Shown here: positions 24,506-36,089 of the stretch, piece after piece | Layout: each line of letters opens with the position of its first letter | How positions within the stretch are numbered: the stretch's first letter is position 1 | Position numbers and translations under genes: made by a program | The notes under the pieces: generated by a model | The model's input: the letters and a program-made list of their open reading frames with translations, nothing else | Databases searched by the model: none | What the model was told of the DNA's origin: nothing | DNA from: Coenobita brevimanus | Taxonomy: Eukaryota > Arthropoda > Malacostraca > Decapoda > Coenobitidae | Direction of reading: 5' to 3' | Assembly (NCBI GenBank): GCA_032717465.1 | Contig: CM064697.1 | Location: forward strand, 6,590,033 to 6,654,032 | DNA length: 64,000 nt

Positions 24506-24889
24506 TGTCTCTCTTCCCATTTAAAGACATATCATTCAAACTAATAAGAGGGAAGAAAAGAAACATGACGCTGAGTAAGCATTAGAAAAAAAAATAAAAT
24601 CAAAGGCTGAGAATAAGAAAAACAGAGGAGGGATGCCAGATAAGGCCGTCACCATGGCATGAGGGAAAATAAGATAGTTGGGGCATAAATTAAAGTAAAT
24701 AATAGGGGGGTGGGAGGTCTTTGGCAGTGTCGCAGCCCCATCCCATCCCACCTCCTCCCCAAATGCCACCACCCGATCTTTATTCCCTCACCCCACTCTG
24801 ATAATTGATTTCACCCTTGTATTTTACCCTCACGTCTTCTGCCTTACCGGGGAGGCCGTGTGTGTGAGCGGCGGTGATGGAGTTGGCTG

Positions 24890-25230
24890 ATACAGTGAAG
24901 GCGGCAAGAGCCCAGAAGAGTGTTACAGGAGGTGGTCGACTGGAGGTGAATCTTCTGACAGTGCGAGTTGAAACAGTGATATTGGATGAAAAAATTGAGA
25001 TTAGTTCAAACACTGAGAAGGGATGAAAAAAGGCGAGACTGGGTGAAACACTGAGATTGGATGATACACTAGGAGACTGACTGAAACACTGAAACTGGTC
25101 GAAGCAGATGAAACCCGGCAAAACTGCTAAAATGGATGAAACAGATAGGGGTAAAACAGCGGGATCAAACGAAAAAGTGAGATGAGTTGGAACATAGTGA
25201 AGCTGGCTGCATTAAAGTGATATCGGGTAA
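24890..25230. repeat. degenerate tandem array, unit about 18 bp (GATGAAACACTGAGATTG)
   Basis: TGAAACACTGAGATTGG and variants (GAAACAGTGATATTGG, CAAACACTGAGAAGGG, GAAACACTGAAACTGG) recur about fifteen times with 17-25 bp spacing. The same unit forms a second array at 26925-27310. Confidence 0.75.
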
Positions 25231-25309
25231 ACATGATCGGCGGGGATTAACCAGAAGAAATTACAGTACTAAAGTTGTACCACCGCTGTGAAAAGCTTAC
25301 GTTGACTGT

Positions 25310-25405
25310 TTATAACCCTCTGCGTTGGTTTACTGTGCTGAATAAAATAATCAGGAATTAGCCAGAAAACCGACCTGAGTTCTACCATCGCCAGAAAAGG
25401 GTTAA
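25310..25405. mobile_element. 96-bp inverted-repeat element with AATAAAAT core
   Basis: Left end TTATAACCCTCTGCG and right end CGCCAGAAAAGGGTTAA are imperfect inverted complements. Inside lies GCTGAATAAAATAATCAGG (25338-25356), the dispersed core of the 6 kb, 45 kb, 47 kb, 50 kb and 56 kb copies. It is short, non-coding and probably a MITE-type relic. Confidence 0.6.
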
Positions 25406-25840
25406 GTAATCTACCCAGTACGAGTCAAGCGTCCGAGTACACGATAATAAACTACCGTGATATAGAAAAAAAAAGGAAGGCACAAAGAGGATGAAATGTT
25501 AGATGAGAAAAAAATGGCATTTGAAATACAACAAGCTACAAATCTACAGTGAAAAGCATAATAAAGTCCGAATGAAACAGGTAAAGAAAGGAAGGACCAA
25601 CCCTAACATGAAATAAATCAATAAACAAATAGCTAAACGAATAATCACAAAACTGAAAATACAGAAACTAAAGAGGAGAAAGAATAAAAAGGAGGACTAC
25701 AAGGGAAGGCGGAGGGGGAAGGAGAAGGAGGGAGACGTAGGAAGCAGGAATGGAAACGTCTGAGTGGCTGACGTAATGTGCCTCGATGGAAGATGACACA
25801 AGGTTGAGACAGACAAGGGCAGGGGAAAGGGTTGACAGGA
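25406..25840. other. A-rich low-copy sequence, no gene seen
   Basis: No gene, RNA or repeat boundary recognisable. Confidence 0.4.
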
Positions 25841-25844
25841 GCGC

Positions 25845-26190
25845 TGAGGTGGTGGTGTTGATGGGAGTGTAATGGTGGTGGTGATGGTGAAAATGTGTGC
25901 TGCTTGTGGTAATGGTGGTGATGGTGAATATATGTGCTGATGGTGGTGGTAGCGTTGATGAGAATCGTGGTGGCAGGAGGGATGATGGGAATGTGGTGGT
26001 GGTAAGGCTGACTACAGTGAGGTGGTAGTGCGAGGTTAAGTACCAGTAGACAGACAATGGATGAGAGTGCGAAGGAGATGGGGTTGATGGGAGTGTGAAG
26101 GTGGTTAAGTTGATGGGATGGAGGTGGTGGTGGTGATGGAATACGGTGCTGAGGCAGGGAAATGAAACAGACGGATGCTGGTGTTAAAAA
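25845..26190. repeat. GTGGTGATG-type degenerate minisatellite
   Basis: GGTGGTGGTGATGGTG and TTGATGGGAGTGT words recur through the block (25855, 25875, 25915, 25940, 26080, 26110). The threonine/histidine-rich minus-strand frame is a by-product. Confidence 0.75.
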
Positions 26191-26573
26191 AAAAAAAATG
26201 TCAAGTGAATGAAGTGATCATGGATGACAAGTAGAGAGAGTGGTAGTGGTTATGGTAAGCTAGGTTGGCTTGGCTTACTAGTGGAAACTGGCTGACTGTG
26301 AATGAACGTGACAAAAAAATAGGCAAAGAAGGCACTGCGTCTAACGATAACAGAAACCACGGACAGTAAAATTATAAAGCTCCGGAAATTAATGGCGGTA
26401 TGCAAAGTAGAAAAGCAATAAAACGTAGAATATAAATACCGGTTTTGATATGGCATCCTACTGTTACCAGGCGATTACGACTTCAAAAGATATGAGTCTA
26501 TAGTACAAAAAAAAGCAACTTCGGTAAAGGTCCCGTGGTACAAAGGAACCGAGGGGAGACGGAAGGAAGCAAT

Positions 26574-26628
26574 TCAATGTAATGGTTGGCGTGGGGGTAA
26601 AGCCGTCTCATAGCGGAGTTCATACCAT
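26574..26628 (+). repeat. 55-bp direct repeat, copy 1
   Basis: TCAATGTAATGGTTGGCGTG, then GGGGTAAAGCCGTCTCA and GAGTTCATACC. It matches copy 2 at 26867-26921 with about 11 differences in 55. Confidence 0.72.
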
Positions 26629-26810
26629 AGGGGAGAGAGAGGGGTTACGCAACACACCTTCCTTATCAATTTATCCTGCATCTGCACCATACCCTTCAAT
26701 ATCCATACGCATTATTTTACCCTGGATGTAGATTAGTGATTCAAGCTATGTCGACACTGAAAAAAATAAAAATAAACATACAAGAGATCGTTTTGGTGTC
26801 ACATGTAAAA

Positions 26811-26866
26811 TAAACCGCTAAGGAAGACGTGTTACAAAGCCTCCTGTACCACCAACAATACGGCTC
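26811..26866 (-). mobile_element. solo terminal segment of GGCCCGTATTC-type element
   Basis: ACCGCTAAGGAAGACGTGTT, then ACAAAGCCTCCTG and CAACAATACGGCTC follow the same order as the right arm at 22776-22837. It ends exactly where the second direct repeat begins. Confidence 0.55.
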
Positions 26867-26921
26867 TCAATGTAATGGTGAGCCTGGGGGTAAAGCAGTA
26901 TCACGGCAGAGTTAATACCGC
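26867..26921 (+). repeat. 55-bp direct repeat, copy 2
   Basis: TCAATGTAATGGTGAGCCTG followed by GGGGTAAAGCAGTATCAC and GAGTTAATACC; partner of 26574-26628. The two copies enclose 238 bp, including the solo transposon end. Confidence 0.72.
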
Positions 26922-26924
26922 AAG

Positions 26925-27310
26925 ACAGAGTGAGACTGGCTGAAACAAAGTGAGATCGAAACGGTGAGATCATTGAGATAGTGAGATTTGTAGAAACGGA
27001 GTGAGATTGGTTGGAAGTGTCTGAGATCGATGAACTAAAATGAGATCGGCTGAAATAAAGTGAGATCAGTTTAAAGTCAACTGAAACAGTGAGACCGGGC
27101 GAAACAGATTACGATCGGGTGGGAAAAAAATGTTATCCGTTGAATTAAATTTGATATAGGCTAAAACACCGAAAAAAATATTAAAACCAAGTGAGATCGG
27201 CTGAAACAGAGCAAAACCTTTAGAAAGGCTGAGAGCGGCTAAAAACAAGGGTGACGCAGGCTGAAAGAGGCCGAGATGGGTTGAAATTGAATGAGATGGG
27301 GTGAAATAGG
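26925..27310. repeat. degenerate tandem array, unit about 18 bp, second locus
   Basis: GTGAGATCGGCTGAAACA and variants recur more than fifteen times. The unit is the same as at 24890-25230, so the two arrays share an origin. Confidence 0.75.
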
Positions 27311-27719
27311 GAGGGAAGCTTGACGGAACGGGTGACGGCGGTGAGTGGGGATTTATTGCAGATGGAAGTTAACGCCGCGGGACCAAGGAAAGAAGTAGAT
27401 TTAGAGGTGGAAACACTGATAAGAAAGATACATGAACTTGGAAAAAAAAAAGAAGATATATATAACAGGTGTCGGTATACTGAGGAGTGTATTACAGGTG
27501 GTGGTGGACACGGTGGAATATATGGGTTCTAAGATGAAATGGAAACCTCAGGGGAAAAAAAAAAAAAGGGTATGAAACTGGAAAAAATGGCGCCGGAGGG
27601 GAGACATAAATTATTCTGTATATAAAGGGGCAAGTTATTAGGATGGTTAACAAGGTGGAATATATGGACTGATAACGAAAACAAACTCGCTAGGAAAGAC
27701 AGGAGGGACATAACATTTG
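27311..27719. other. low-copy sequence with diverged GGTGGAATATATGG words
   Basis: ACGGTGGAATATATGG (27509-27524) and AAGGTGGAATATATGG (27652-27667) are local repeats. TATACTGAGGAGTGTATTA (27475-27493) is echoed by TATACGGAGGAGTATATTA near 28822, followed in both by GGTGGTGGACA / TTGTTGGTGAACA-type sequence. This suggests a decayed large duplication between 27.4-27.5 and 28.75-28.9 kb. Confidence 0.45.
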
Positions 27720-28210
27720 ATTCTGCCTTACGATCTTGACCCTCGACCGAATCCCCAAATCGAAGTCCTTCATTCTTGCACGACCCTCAACCCTTCCACC
27801 GAGTCTGGTTCAAACAGAATCAAAACTGTCTGAGTTGACTTTCCCCGTGACGACCTATGACCTATTCTTCTCAAAAGCAGTGAGTCAGCTCACTGGTTGA
27901 CACCATCTCCCCCATCAAGTCTGGTCGAAACAAAAAATCAACTTTTCAACCTTTCCACCAAGTTCGGATCAGAATTGCTTAAACTGGTCTGCCATGTGAT
28001 CTGGACTTACGACTTTATCTTGTGACCTGTTACTCTAAAAACAATAGATCCACTCCTGGAATGGCTCTCAACTTTTCATTGCAAATCGGATAAAAACTTT
28101 TTAAGTAATTCTGCATACACACACAAACAAATAAACAAACAAACAAGCGGCATGTAGACACTTATCAAGTAAAACATTTCCCCCCTCTTCCCTCGCAAGC
28201 GCGGGTGTAC
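27720..28210 (+). mobile_element. interspersed repeat with (CAAA)n-type tail
   Basis: The blocks CTTCCACCGAGTCTGGTTCA (27788) and CTTTCCACCAAGTTCGGATC (27951) are followed in both cases by AAACTG, a GTGACC/CTATGACCT-type word and an ACTC/TTCTCAAAA..CA word, giving an internal duplication of about 160 bp. The end carries GGATAAAAACTTTTTAAGTAA, then ACACACACAAACAAATAAAC and more CAAA units (28112-28146). The phrases 'caagt-tggt--aaa' with 'tgacct' words and this tail resemble a repeat type widespread in marine invertebrates; I cannot assign a named family. Confidence 0.5.
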
Positions 28211-31200
28211 TAAGTGGAATCGAGAGTGATATGGTGAAAATCCTATGGTATATATAAGAAGATGTGACGTAAGTGGTGACAGATATGGTGGATGACGTCG
28301 ATTTACGTGGGGATGGAAATTAAGGAGAAAATATACGGAGTAAAATATGAATTGAACCTCTCATGGAAGCGTCTTCATTAAAATTTTAGTGCTGCTAATA
28401 CAAGACGATTTTACTCAGATGAGACCGGGTCACAGACTTGAGACTACATACAATCACAAATAACCCTTTCATCGTAGGAACAACCAAGGCATTTTTTTCC
28501 AGCCAAAGCCAGACAGTGTTATTCACTCGACAGTAAGACATATGAGTCTGGAAGTTAAATATATACTGCATAAACAAATTAAATAAACAAATAAATAAAT
28601 AGACACACAAATTTATATCTATACACCTACATCTATCTATCTATAGTACACAAAAGGTGGAAACTCACTGAAACAAACGCTTTAACTGCATTCAGAGTAT
28701 AGCTGGTGGCAGGTATGGTGGACGACGTTGCTTCAGAGTTGGAAATGGAACGATGCATAGAAATAGGAATGATAAAAAATGTATAGGAAATGGACAGCCG
28801 TTGACAAACAGGCATAAACTGTATACGGAGGAGTATATTATAGTTGTTGGTGAACAGGGTGGAAGGCATGGAACTTGGCCTAGGAGGTGGAGATAAAAAC
28901 GTGGAGAGTCTGATGCAGGAGGACACTGGTGGAGAGACAGACTTTTGAAATAACTAATTCTAATACGATCAACACAGATGTATATTGTATTATTCACCAA
29001 AAACTCCTGTCACATCTCTTGGTAATAACACTGGACAATACAAAGTTCAAATAAATGGATGAGCTTAAGACCCCTCTAATGCAAAAAATAAAGAAAGAAA
29101 GAAAGAAAGAAGAGATCATGAAATAAATAAATCACTACTTCTCGCCTTAGAAACACAGACAATAAAAAATTAAAATAAACAAATGAATGCATAAGTGTAC
29201 CTGCAAACTTTATGTCATGCAGAAGTTTCACATCCCAGAGCAGCCCCACCGCTAAACAACTTCTCTCTACGGGAAATAACCTTGACCATCCTCGTTCCGC
29301 CGCAGCCATTCCCTCCACCTCCTGTTCTCCCTATCTCACCCCCAAGCCCCTCCGTTTCCCCCTCTCCCTCATCACACCATCCACCATGCCCCTCCCGCCT
29401 GACCGTTCCTCTCTTCCCTACCCTGTCCCCTGCCCACCTCGCCCCACCCCAGCCAGTCTCGCACTTGTTAAATTTTCAGCATAATTTTTTTCGCTCTGCA
29501 TCACGAGCAAAGGAGCAAAGTTGGAGGATTTTATTCCTTGTTCCCGAGAATCAGTAAAGTTACGTAATTCCTGAGATTACACAAGCTGGGCCAAATTCAA
29601 TTAACCTTACTGGAAAATTCTCAAGGAGTCTCAGCCTCCGGGATTATGCTGCCCACGTCCCGAAGGATTACAAAAGAAAAAAAAAATAAAGAAATGTTTC
29701 TCCAAAGTTCAAAATGATAAAACATTGAAAAATGTGAGAAATGAAGTTGAAAACCTCTCTTGGCTTCCCGGTACACATTCTATGGAGTGATGCTTTACCA
29801 AGTCATGCCTCATCCATCAGCGCTTGTGCAACCTACACCTCTGCATCTCGGGTAGTCACGACAGATGGGGTAAAAGTTTGTTTGAACTATGCCCTACAAT
29901 ATACAAAAAGTTTTAGAAAGATAAACATACAATAGAACAAAGAGGAATGCTGAGATATGAATGTGTAATGTTCATGGATATGTTGGATAACTGTCATTTT
30001 ATTTTCATTCTCATGTCAAATGTGGTGGTGGTGATAAAAAATTCTTTATCCGAGGCAACAAAACCTTGTATACCGCAATCTGCACTGTTCAACTATCCCT
30101 CTGTTCTTACTCGCACCGCCTTCTCAGCTTGACGTAACCACCTCCTCCATATATTCAGCAGCCGAGGTGTTAATTCCTCCAAGGCTTTTCCCCCCTTCGC
30201 CTTCTGTCTGTAAAGGACGCGTAGCTCGGCCTAGTGGCGTCTCCCTCGGGGCCCACCATCACGTCCTTGAGGCCTTAGGCTGGAAGTGGCCCCGACGACC
30301 AGTGTCCACAGGGAGAAACTTGTCTTAACTCCTCTTAATGTTTGTTGGCAGCCCAGGCTTTGTCCTGATGGCGCTCGCATTCACTTTTCGTGTCTTTACA
30401 GTCTCGTCACATCCCACGTGGCAAAGTTGGAAGAGTAGAGGATTTTAGTGTTGTAGAGGGACGCACTGACGGCCATGACAATAAGGGAAACACCGAGTGG
30501 CCTGGGCTGGGGCTCTGGATAACACTTTACGAACAACCAGCAGCCTGGGGGCTCTGGGACTAGACGCGAGAAGACGCCAAAGCTTAATTCAATGAGAGGA
30601 GAAAATGAGGAAAAGGGCCGAGAGACTGGAAACTGGAAGGAGGGAGATGATGAGACATGTATATATTAAAATCCCAACAAAGGCCGACTTTTTTCTTTTT
30701 AATCTTCAAAACTCTTACAACTTTCTCGGCAGAACTGAAGCATAACTAAGATCGCCATTCTTGAATATGAAAACGCAAGTAACAAAAGCTGCATTTCAAG
30801 ATCGCGAATAAAATATAGTAAAAACCCATTCCTTTCTTTAAACACCCAAAAGGTCTCACTACAGGATAAGTTTACACGTCAATCTTTGTGAAATCGTGTC
30901 GATGGCAGTTTTATAAGAGTTTTCAAAGGAAGATGTTATACACGGGCTCCCATGTCGCTAGGGAGGGGAGCCTCGGAATACAACACTCATCAATCGGATC
31001 ATTTGTTACCCGCAGCACAGAGGGTGGGGAGGGTGAGGTTTTTCTTCTGAGCAACTGGCCACTGCTGGCGGAACAACGTGACCGAAATTTGATGAGAAAT
31101 AACTACATGCCGTATACAATGTGCACAACTGGACAACTCAGAAATGAAATTAGCATCGTCTCAGATCTGTTTGTAGGCTACTGCATGTCTGGGATAGATG

Positions 31201-31850
31201 TCGTAAAAGGTATCCATCTTGGTCAACAATAAGCTTTTAACCAGTCACAACAAACATGTCTCCAATTTCCTCTATCGTCAACTATCTTTACTCAATCCCT
31301 ACAGTCCAAGCCATCTTATATCATGCACTCATTCTGTTCATGTCCTCCCAACCATAATCCCGTTTCATATAGGTTACAGCACGCATTTCTAATCTGAGGA
31401 AGTTCCCTAATCATTTTTCAGCTTAGCTGATGGTCAGGTGTAGCGATTATTGGAGGTTTGATCCGAGAAGTATCCAAGGAGACTCATTCCTGTCCCATAA
31501 TGGCCGAAAAACCTCATGCAACCGCGACTTTGTGTTCATGTTATGGAAGTTACTTAGTCCTGTCAGGTAAAAACAAACCGACTATACTGTGTATTTCATC
31601 TGGCCACTGACCTAATGACTTCCTCCCTCACAAGGGCCTGAGAGGATGAATTTGTTGGGTCTTGTACTCTCGTTCCGGAGGGTGCTGTTGTTCCTTCCTA
31701 CTCGTCCCTTCAGTATGCAAATGAACTTTCGCTATGTAAATGGAAATGTGGATGCTCCTCTTATTTTCGAGGTTATTTTGTCTAAAGGTATACGAATTTT
31801 TTTTCTTTATATATATGTGCAAAAGTTAACATTCCTTATATCTACATAGA
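28211..31850. other. long low-copy stretch, no gene seen
   Basis: Mixed sequence with an imperfect AAAG run near 29090-29110 and a C-rich patch at 29310-29460. The 30100-30560 part is GC-richer than its flanks and free of repeats, but no domain or splice structure could be read. A 114-codon frame at 30888-31232 is unassigned. Confidence 0.4.
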
Positions 31851-31851
31851 T

Positions 31852-31905
31852 AGATGTAAAGACAGATATAGACAGACAGACGCAGACAGGGAGATAGATG
31901 GGTAT
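31852..31905. repeat. imperfect GATA/GACA tetranucleotide tract
   Basis: GATAGATG, GACAGATA, GACAGACAGAC and GATAGATGG words run together. Confidence 0.75.
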
Positions 31906-32198
31906 ATTAACGTCTACAGTGATCGCACTTAGTCTCACACAACTCACACGCAATGATCCCAGGTATAATACCACAACTATTTCATAAGCAGTATTATATC
32001 ACAACTATTGCATATACATATACGCCAAACACAACCAAATTCAAGCCTTCCACGAGGAAATTAATTCTACTTGACCATCACCAAATGTTCTACACTCCTA
32101 CAACCATAACAACGAATATCATACTATCACAGCATCGATAATATCACTTATTCACTACAGCATCTTCAGTATCTAGGAACACACTAAGTATTGTCACA

Positions 32199-32227
32199 CC
32201 CCCCCCCCCCCCCAAAAAAAAAAAAAA
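32199..32227. repeat. C15-A14 compound homopolymer
   Basis: Fifteen C followed directly by fourteen A. The opposite-strand form (T25 then G9) occurs at 60954-60987. Confidence 0.95.
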
Positions 32228-32229
32228 GC

Positions 32230-32515
32230 CTTAGCTATCAAAAACACACACCTCTCCTCATAAACTTCACGGTCCAACAAACGCCTCCAAACCTAATCAC
32301 CGTTTTACCTCAGCAATCAGTCACAATACACTTCTCATCGACTTCAAAGAACGAAAAGAACCTCATCTCAAAACCCAATCCCTTTTTACCTCAGATATCA
32401 GAGTCACAAACCACTTCCCAGAGACTTCACAGGGGCAAACACACACCTGTTACCTCAGCTACCAAAGTCACAAACCACTTACCACAGATTTCACGATACG
32501 AAAAGCGTTTCATGA
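32230..32515. repeat. degenerate tandem repeat, unit about 63-80 bp, about 4 copies
   Basis: TTACCTCAGCTATCA-like words, followed by GTCACAAACCACTT and AGACTTCAC, recur near 32232 (partial), 32307, 32387 and 32450. The proline/threonine frame through it is a by-product. Confidence 0.75.
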
Positions 32516-32699
32516 CCTTTTAACTATCGCCGAAGGGAGTGTGGCGTCGCGTAACAGTAGCAGAAGTAACAATGTAGAGGGCCTGCTGACAGGACACTAC
32601 CCTCCCCTCCCTGTCTTTTATGTCCGGCTTTACGGAACACAATCTAAACTTTGCCGCGATCTTATCACAAATTGAGTCCAGCTGGCTACCTCTGACCGC

Positions 32700-33300
32700 T
32701 GGGAAGGAGGTAGGGAATAGGTGAGGAAGAGAAGGTAGAGGCGTAGCGGAGATAAAAGAGGGCAGAGATACGGGTGGGCGACCTAGAGAGAGACGTGAGA
32801 GAGGGTGGATAAACAGAAGTGGGAGGACGTGGAGGTACGGAGAAGTAAGAGACGGTAGAGGTAAGGAGAGGAGAGAATGTGGAGAAAAGAACTGAGAGAA
32901 CGCGGAGGAACTGCGTGGTGAGAGAACACGGAGGAAGGGGGATGAGAGAACATGAAAGAAAAATGTATGTTGGGAGGGATGTATCGGTTAAAAACACATC
33001 AGAAGTAGGGACACGGTAGATGAATGAAGAAAAAGAAGGCTAAGAAAGAGTAGCAAAGGCAGAAAAGACCAGAATGTTATGACACGAAGGGCGAGGAAAT
33101 GGTATATGTGTGTGAAGAGGTCAGGGTGGGATGGAGGCGAGGAAATGAAAGGAGTGGACGGTGATAAGGAATATCTGATGATGGAGGGAGGAGAAGGAAG
33201 CAGAGAGGAGATGGGAAAAGGAGGCAGCAGCAGTAAAGAGGAGAAGGGAAAAGGAGGCAGCAACAGTTAAGAGGAGAAGGGAAAGGGAGGAAAGGGAGGC
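32700..33300. repeat. purine-rich minisatellite block
   Basis: GAGAGAACGCGGAGGAA-type units at 32830-32960, and 2.3 copies of a roughly 36-bp unit (GAGAAGGGAAAAGGAGGCAG followed by CAACAGTTAAGAG) at 33205-33290. Confidence 0.68.
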
Positions 33301-33765
33301 TGGCAGTGCGTACATGGCCAACGTGCGAGTACACAGCCGACGAGAAAATTGAAAACCAAATAAACTGGTTCGTAAAATGATGTACGAAAGGAAACTTGGA
33401 AACTCCTGACTGTATCATGGAGAAAACAAATATAAAAACTAGGGATATAAATAAATAAATACATGACAGATGAACGAACGGCAAAGCACACACCATGGAC
33501 GATCAGATAAATAAACAAAACGTACTGGAAAATGGAAACGACTACAGGAACCAAGAGGAGAACCTAGTAAGCAGTGGGAGGGTCAGAGAGTCCGTATGTG
33601 TGAATAAGGATTAAGAGGAGAGTCCTGTTAGGGCACGAGGCGAGGGAGGCCAGTGAGATGCGAGTATGGTGGTGTAGAGAGGAGGATAAAGGAGATGAAG
33701 GAACGGTGATGGTGGCGCAAGATTTATATATGAATGATAATAAAGACCAAGACAAATATGGGAAT
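33301..33765. other. low-copy sequence, no gene seen
   Basis: Purine-leaning sequence without recognisable element. Confidence 0.4.
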
Positions 33766-34170
33766 GGCAATTGGGAGTGATAGATCGGGGGAGATAATTG
33801 CAAGAAAGGTAAAAGAACTGCAATGGGGAACAAGAAAGATGTGGGAATACTGATGAAGGAGAAAGATGTGAGAATGATAATGGGTAGCAAGACAGATGTG
33901 GGAATGATAATGGAGGTGGGAGAAGCAATAAAGTTCGGGAAGGATAGAAAAGAATGGAGGAATGGTGACGGGGAGCAAAAAATATGTGGCAATGGTGATG
34001 TTGATGGAGGAAAGACCACGAGAGATGTGAGAATGGGGGAGGGAGTTGCGAGATAAATATGAGAATAATAATGGAAGAGGGATGGGCAAGAATGGTAATG
34101 GGAATGGTAAAGGGGAAGGGGGAGATGAAAGAGGGATGAGAGAGACGTAGCTAAACAGAAGAACAACAAC
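33766..34170. repeat. degenerate minisatellite (GTGGGAATGATAATGG unit)
   Basis: GATGTGGGAATGATAATGG and variants with AGCAAGAAA/AGCAAGACA recur about eight times with spacing of 35-50 bp. Long frames on the minus strand are by-products. Confidence 0.75.
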
Positions 34171-34748
34171 AGTGTGATACGCATGGGAGAAAAAAATGAG
34201 ACTAGGAGTGCCACAGACTAAGACAAGTGAAAAGAATAAAGAGTTGTAAAAGTCATACGTCAATGGCTTAGGTAATTTTGCAGGTGAGAATGAAGAACAC
34301 AAATCAAAGAAATAAAACGAGGCAATATATCATTCACGACGCCAAAAACATAGCCAACATAATCAACTGTCCACTAGCAAACGTCAACTGCAACCTCTTT
34401 AACTAATACAAAAGATAGGATCACATAAAAATAAAAGTAAGATGGGTCAGATCATAACGGAAACTTCCTAAAGCGATTAAAACAAATGCATATGAAAAAG
34501 CAGACCACAACCTCACCAGCCCACATGAAAGATAAGATCATTATAAAACTGGCTCATCAGACAAAAATAGAGGGATGAGGGGAAGCTGAGTCGGAACACA
34601 AATGAGTCTATATTTCATGGTCAATTACCCCCTACGGAGGCCCAGTGGGAGGGGAAGACGGGCCGCCACCACCACCACTTTGAGGGGACTGAGGACCTGG
34701 GTCGTTACGTTCACCAGGCCACCACAGCAGGTTCTCTAGGAAGCAAGG
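34171..34748. other. low-copy sequence, no gene seen
   Basis: AT-rich sequence, then a GC-richer patch with a CCACCACCACCACT run near 34668. Nothing recognisable. Confidence 0.4.
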
Positions 34749-35035
34749 GTGAGATGAGCCAGGTGGTGCTGCTTGAGATAGTCTGAGTGTGGGGTGAGAT
34801 GGGGAAGGTTTGGTGTGAGAGACAGGGTGGCTTGGTGAGATACCACTAACAGTAAATTGGCAAGATGAGACGGGTGACTTGGGGAGATGAAACTGGGGTG
34901 GCTTGGTAAGATGAAACTGGGGCTTGCTAGACGGGAATGGGTGGCTTGGTGAGTTAAGACTGGCCTTGCTTGGTGAGAAGAGACTGAGGGTGGCTTGGTG
35001 AGATGAGACTGGGTTGGCTTGGTGAGAAAAGGCTG
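34749..35035. repeat. degenerate tandem array, unit about 24 bp (GGTGGCTTGGTGAGATGAGA)
   Basis: GGCTTGGTGAGATGAGACTGG and variants recur about ten times; the clearest copies are at 34860-35030. Confidence 0.82.
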
Positions 35036-36089
35036 GAAGAAAGAACCTATTGAATGGGACAGTGTGACGCGACCTGCCTAATAATAGATGCTTTGGGGTT
35101 AGGAATAAAAACTATATGTAAATAAAGGCAGATCAGTTTGGATTTGGCTTTACTAGACTACTTTTTACCGTACCCACAATAAAGTCATAATCATACTAAT
35201 ACTAATAACCAAAGTGCAAGACTTGCAGCTTAATTACCCGCTCAAATGAAAAACTACATTGATTAATACATTCTTTTAAAAGTTTCGCGACAAGATACGT
35301 TTGAAACGTTGCTTGCATTTTTTTATTTATTTCATTTTTGCTTATGTAACACAAATCCTTTAATCATACTATATTTCCAGCATTTAAAATAATCTATCGA
35401 TAAGTGTCATTACTGTAACAATTAAAGGTCTTAAAACCGCCAAAGAAACGCATCCTTGGCAAGAGCACCTAAAAAAAAGAAAATGTTTGCTGTGGCGCCG
35501 TCAAAAGTCTTGCTCGCAAACAAACATGCTTTAAGTGTCAGTACGGTGTTCATTTACTCACAACCTCACACATTCACCGCTGGATCGAGGCTGCTTTTAC
35601 GGAGACAGGGAGGGACCAATCGAAGAGTCTTATGGGGCCCAAGGAGTCTGTTTTGTGGACTCGAGAGCTGCTGTAGGCAATAGGGACTTGAGTGACGCTT
35701 TCGGTATTGAAGGGACCCCTGAACCTTGAGTGAGAATCAATACTGAAGCGTGGAGAAAGGTGGGCAGAAAAAAAGGAAAGGAGAGTGAAAATGGAGTGAG
35801 TGTGAGGAGAGGTGGGGAATAATAAAATGGAGCAGGGAGAGCAAAAGAAGAGCAATGAAAACAAGAAGCGGTTCCAAGGCATTGCCAACCCGTCCCCGGC
35901 AGTCATTTCAGTGCTGGCGTATAAACACAACAGGATATCTAGTCAAAGATGTTACATATCAATTTTCAATTCTGGAGTAAATCGGGTGAAAATTGACGAT
36001 TTTATGCCCACTTGAAATTTTCGGTTCGACCCACCTGACACTGACCCTCCTACCGCAAACTGGAGGGGTGACTCCTCTGATGTAGTGAA
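35036..36089. other. low-copy sequence, no gene seen
   Basis: AT-rich to mixed sequence. Small overlapping frames at 35456-35930 on both strands are unassigned. Confidence 0.4.

Noticed and set aside
31421..31470. TAGCTGATGG and GGTTTGATCC words resembling A and B boxes
   Set aside because: The spacing is too short for a tRNA and no stems form around them.
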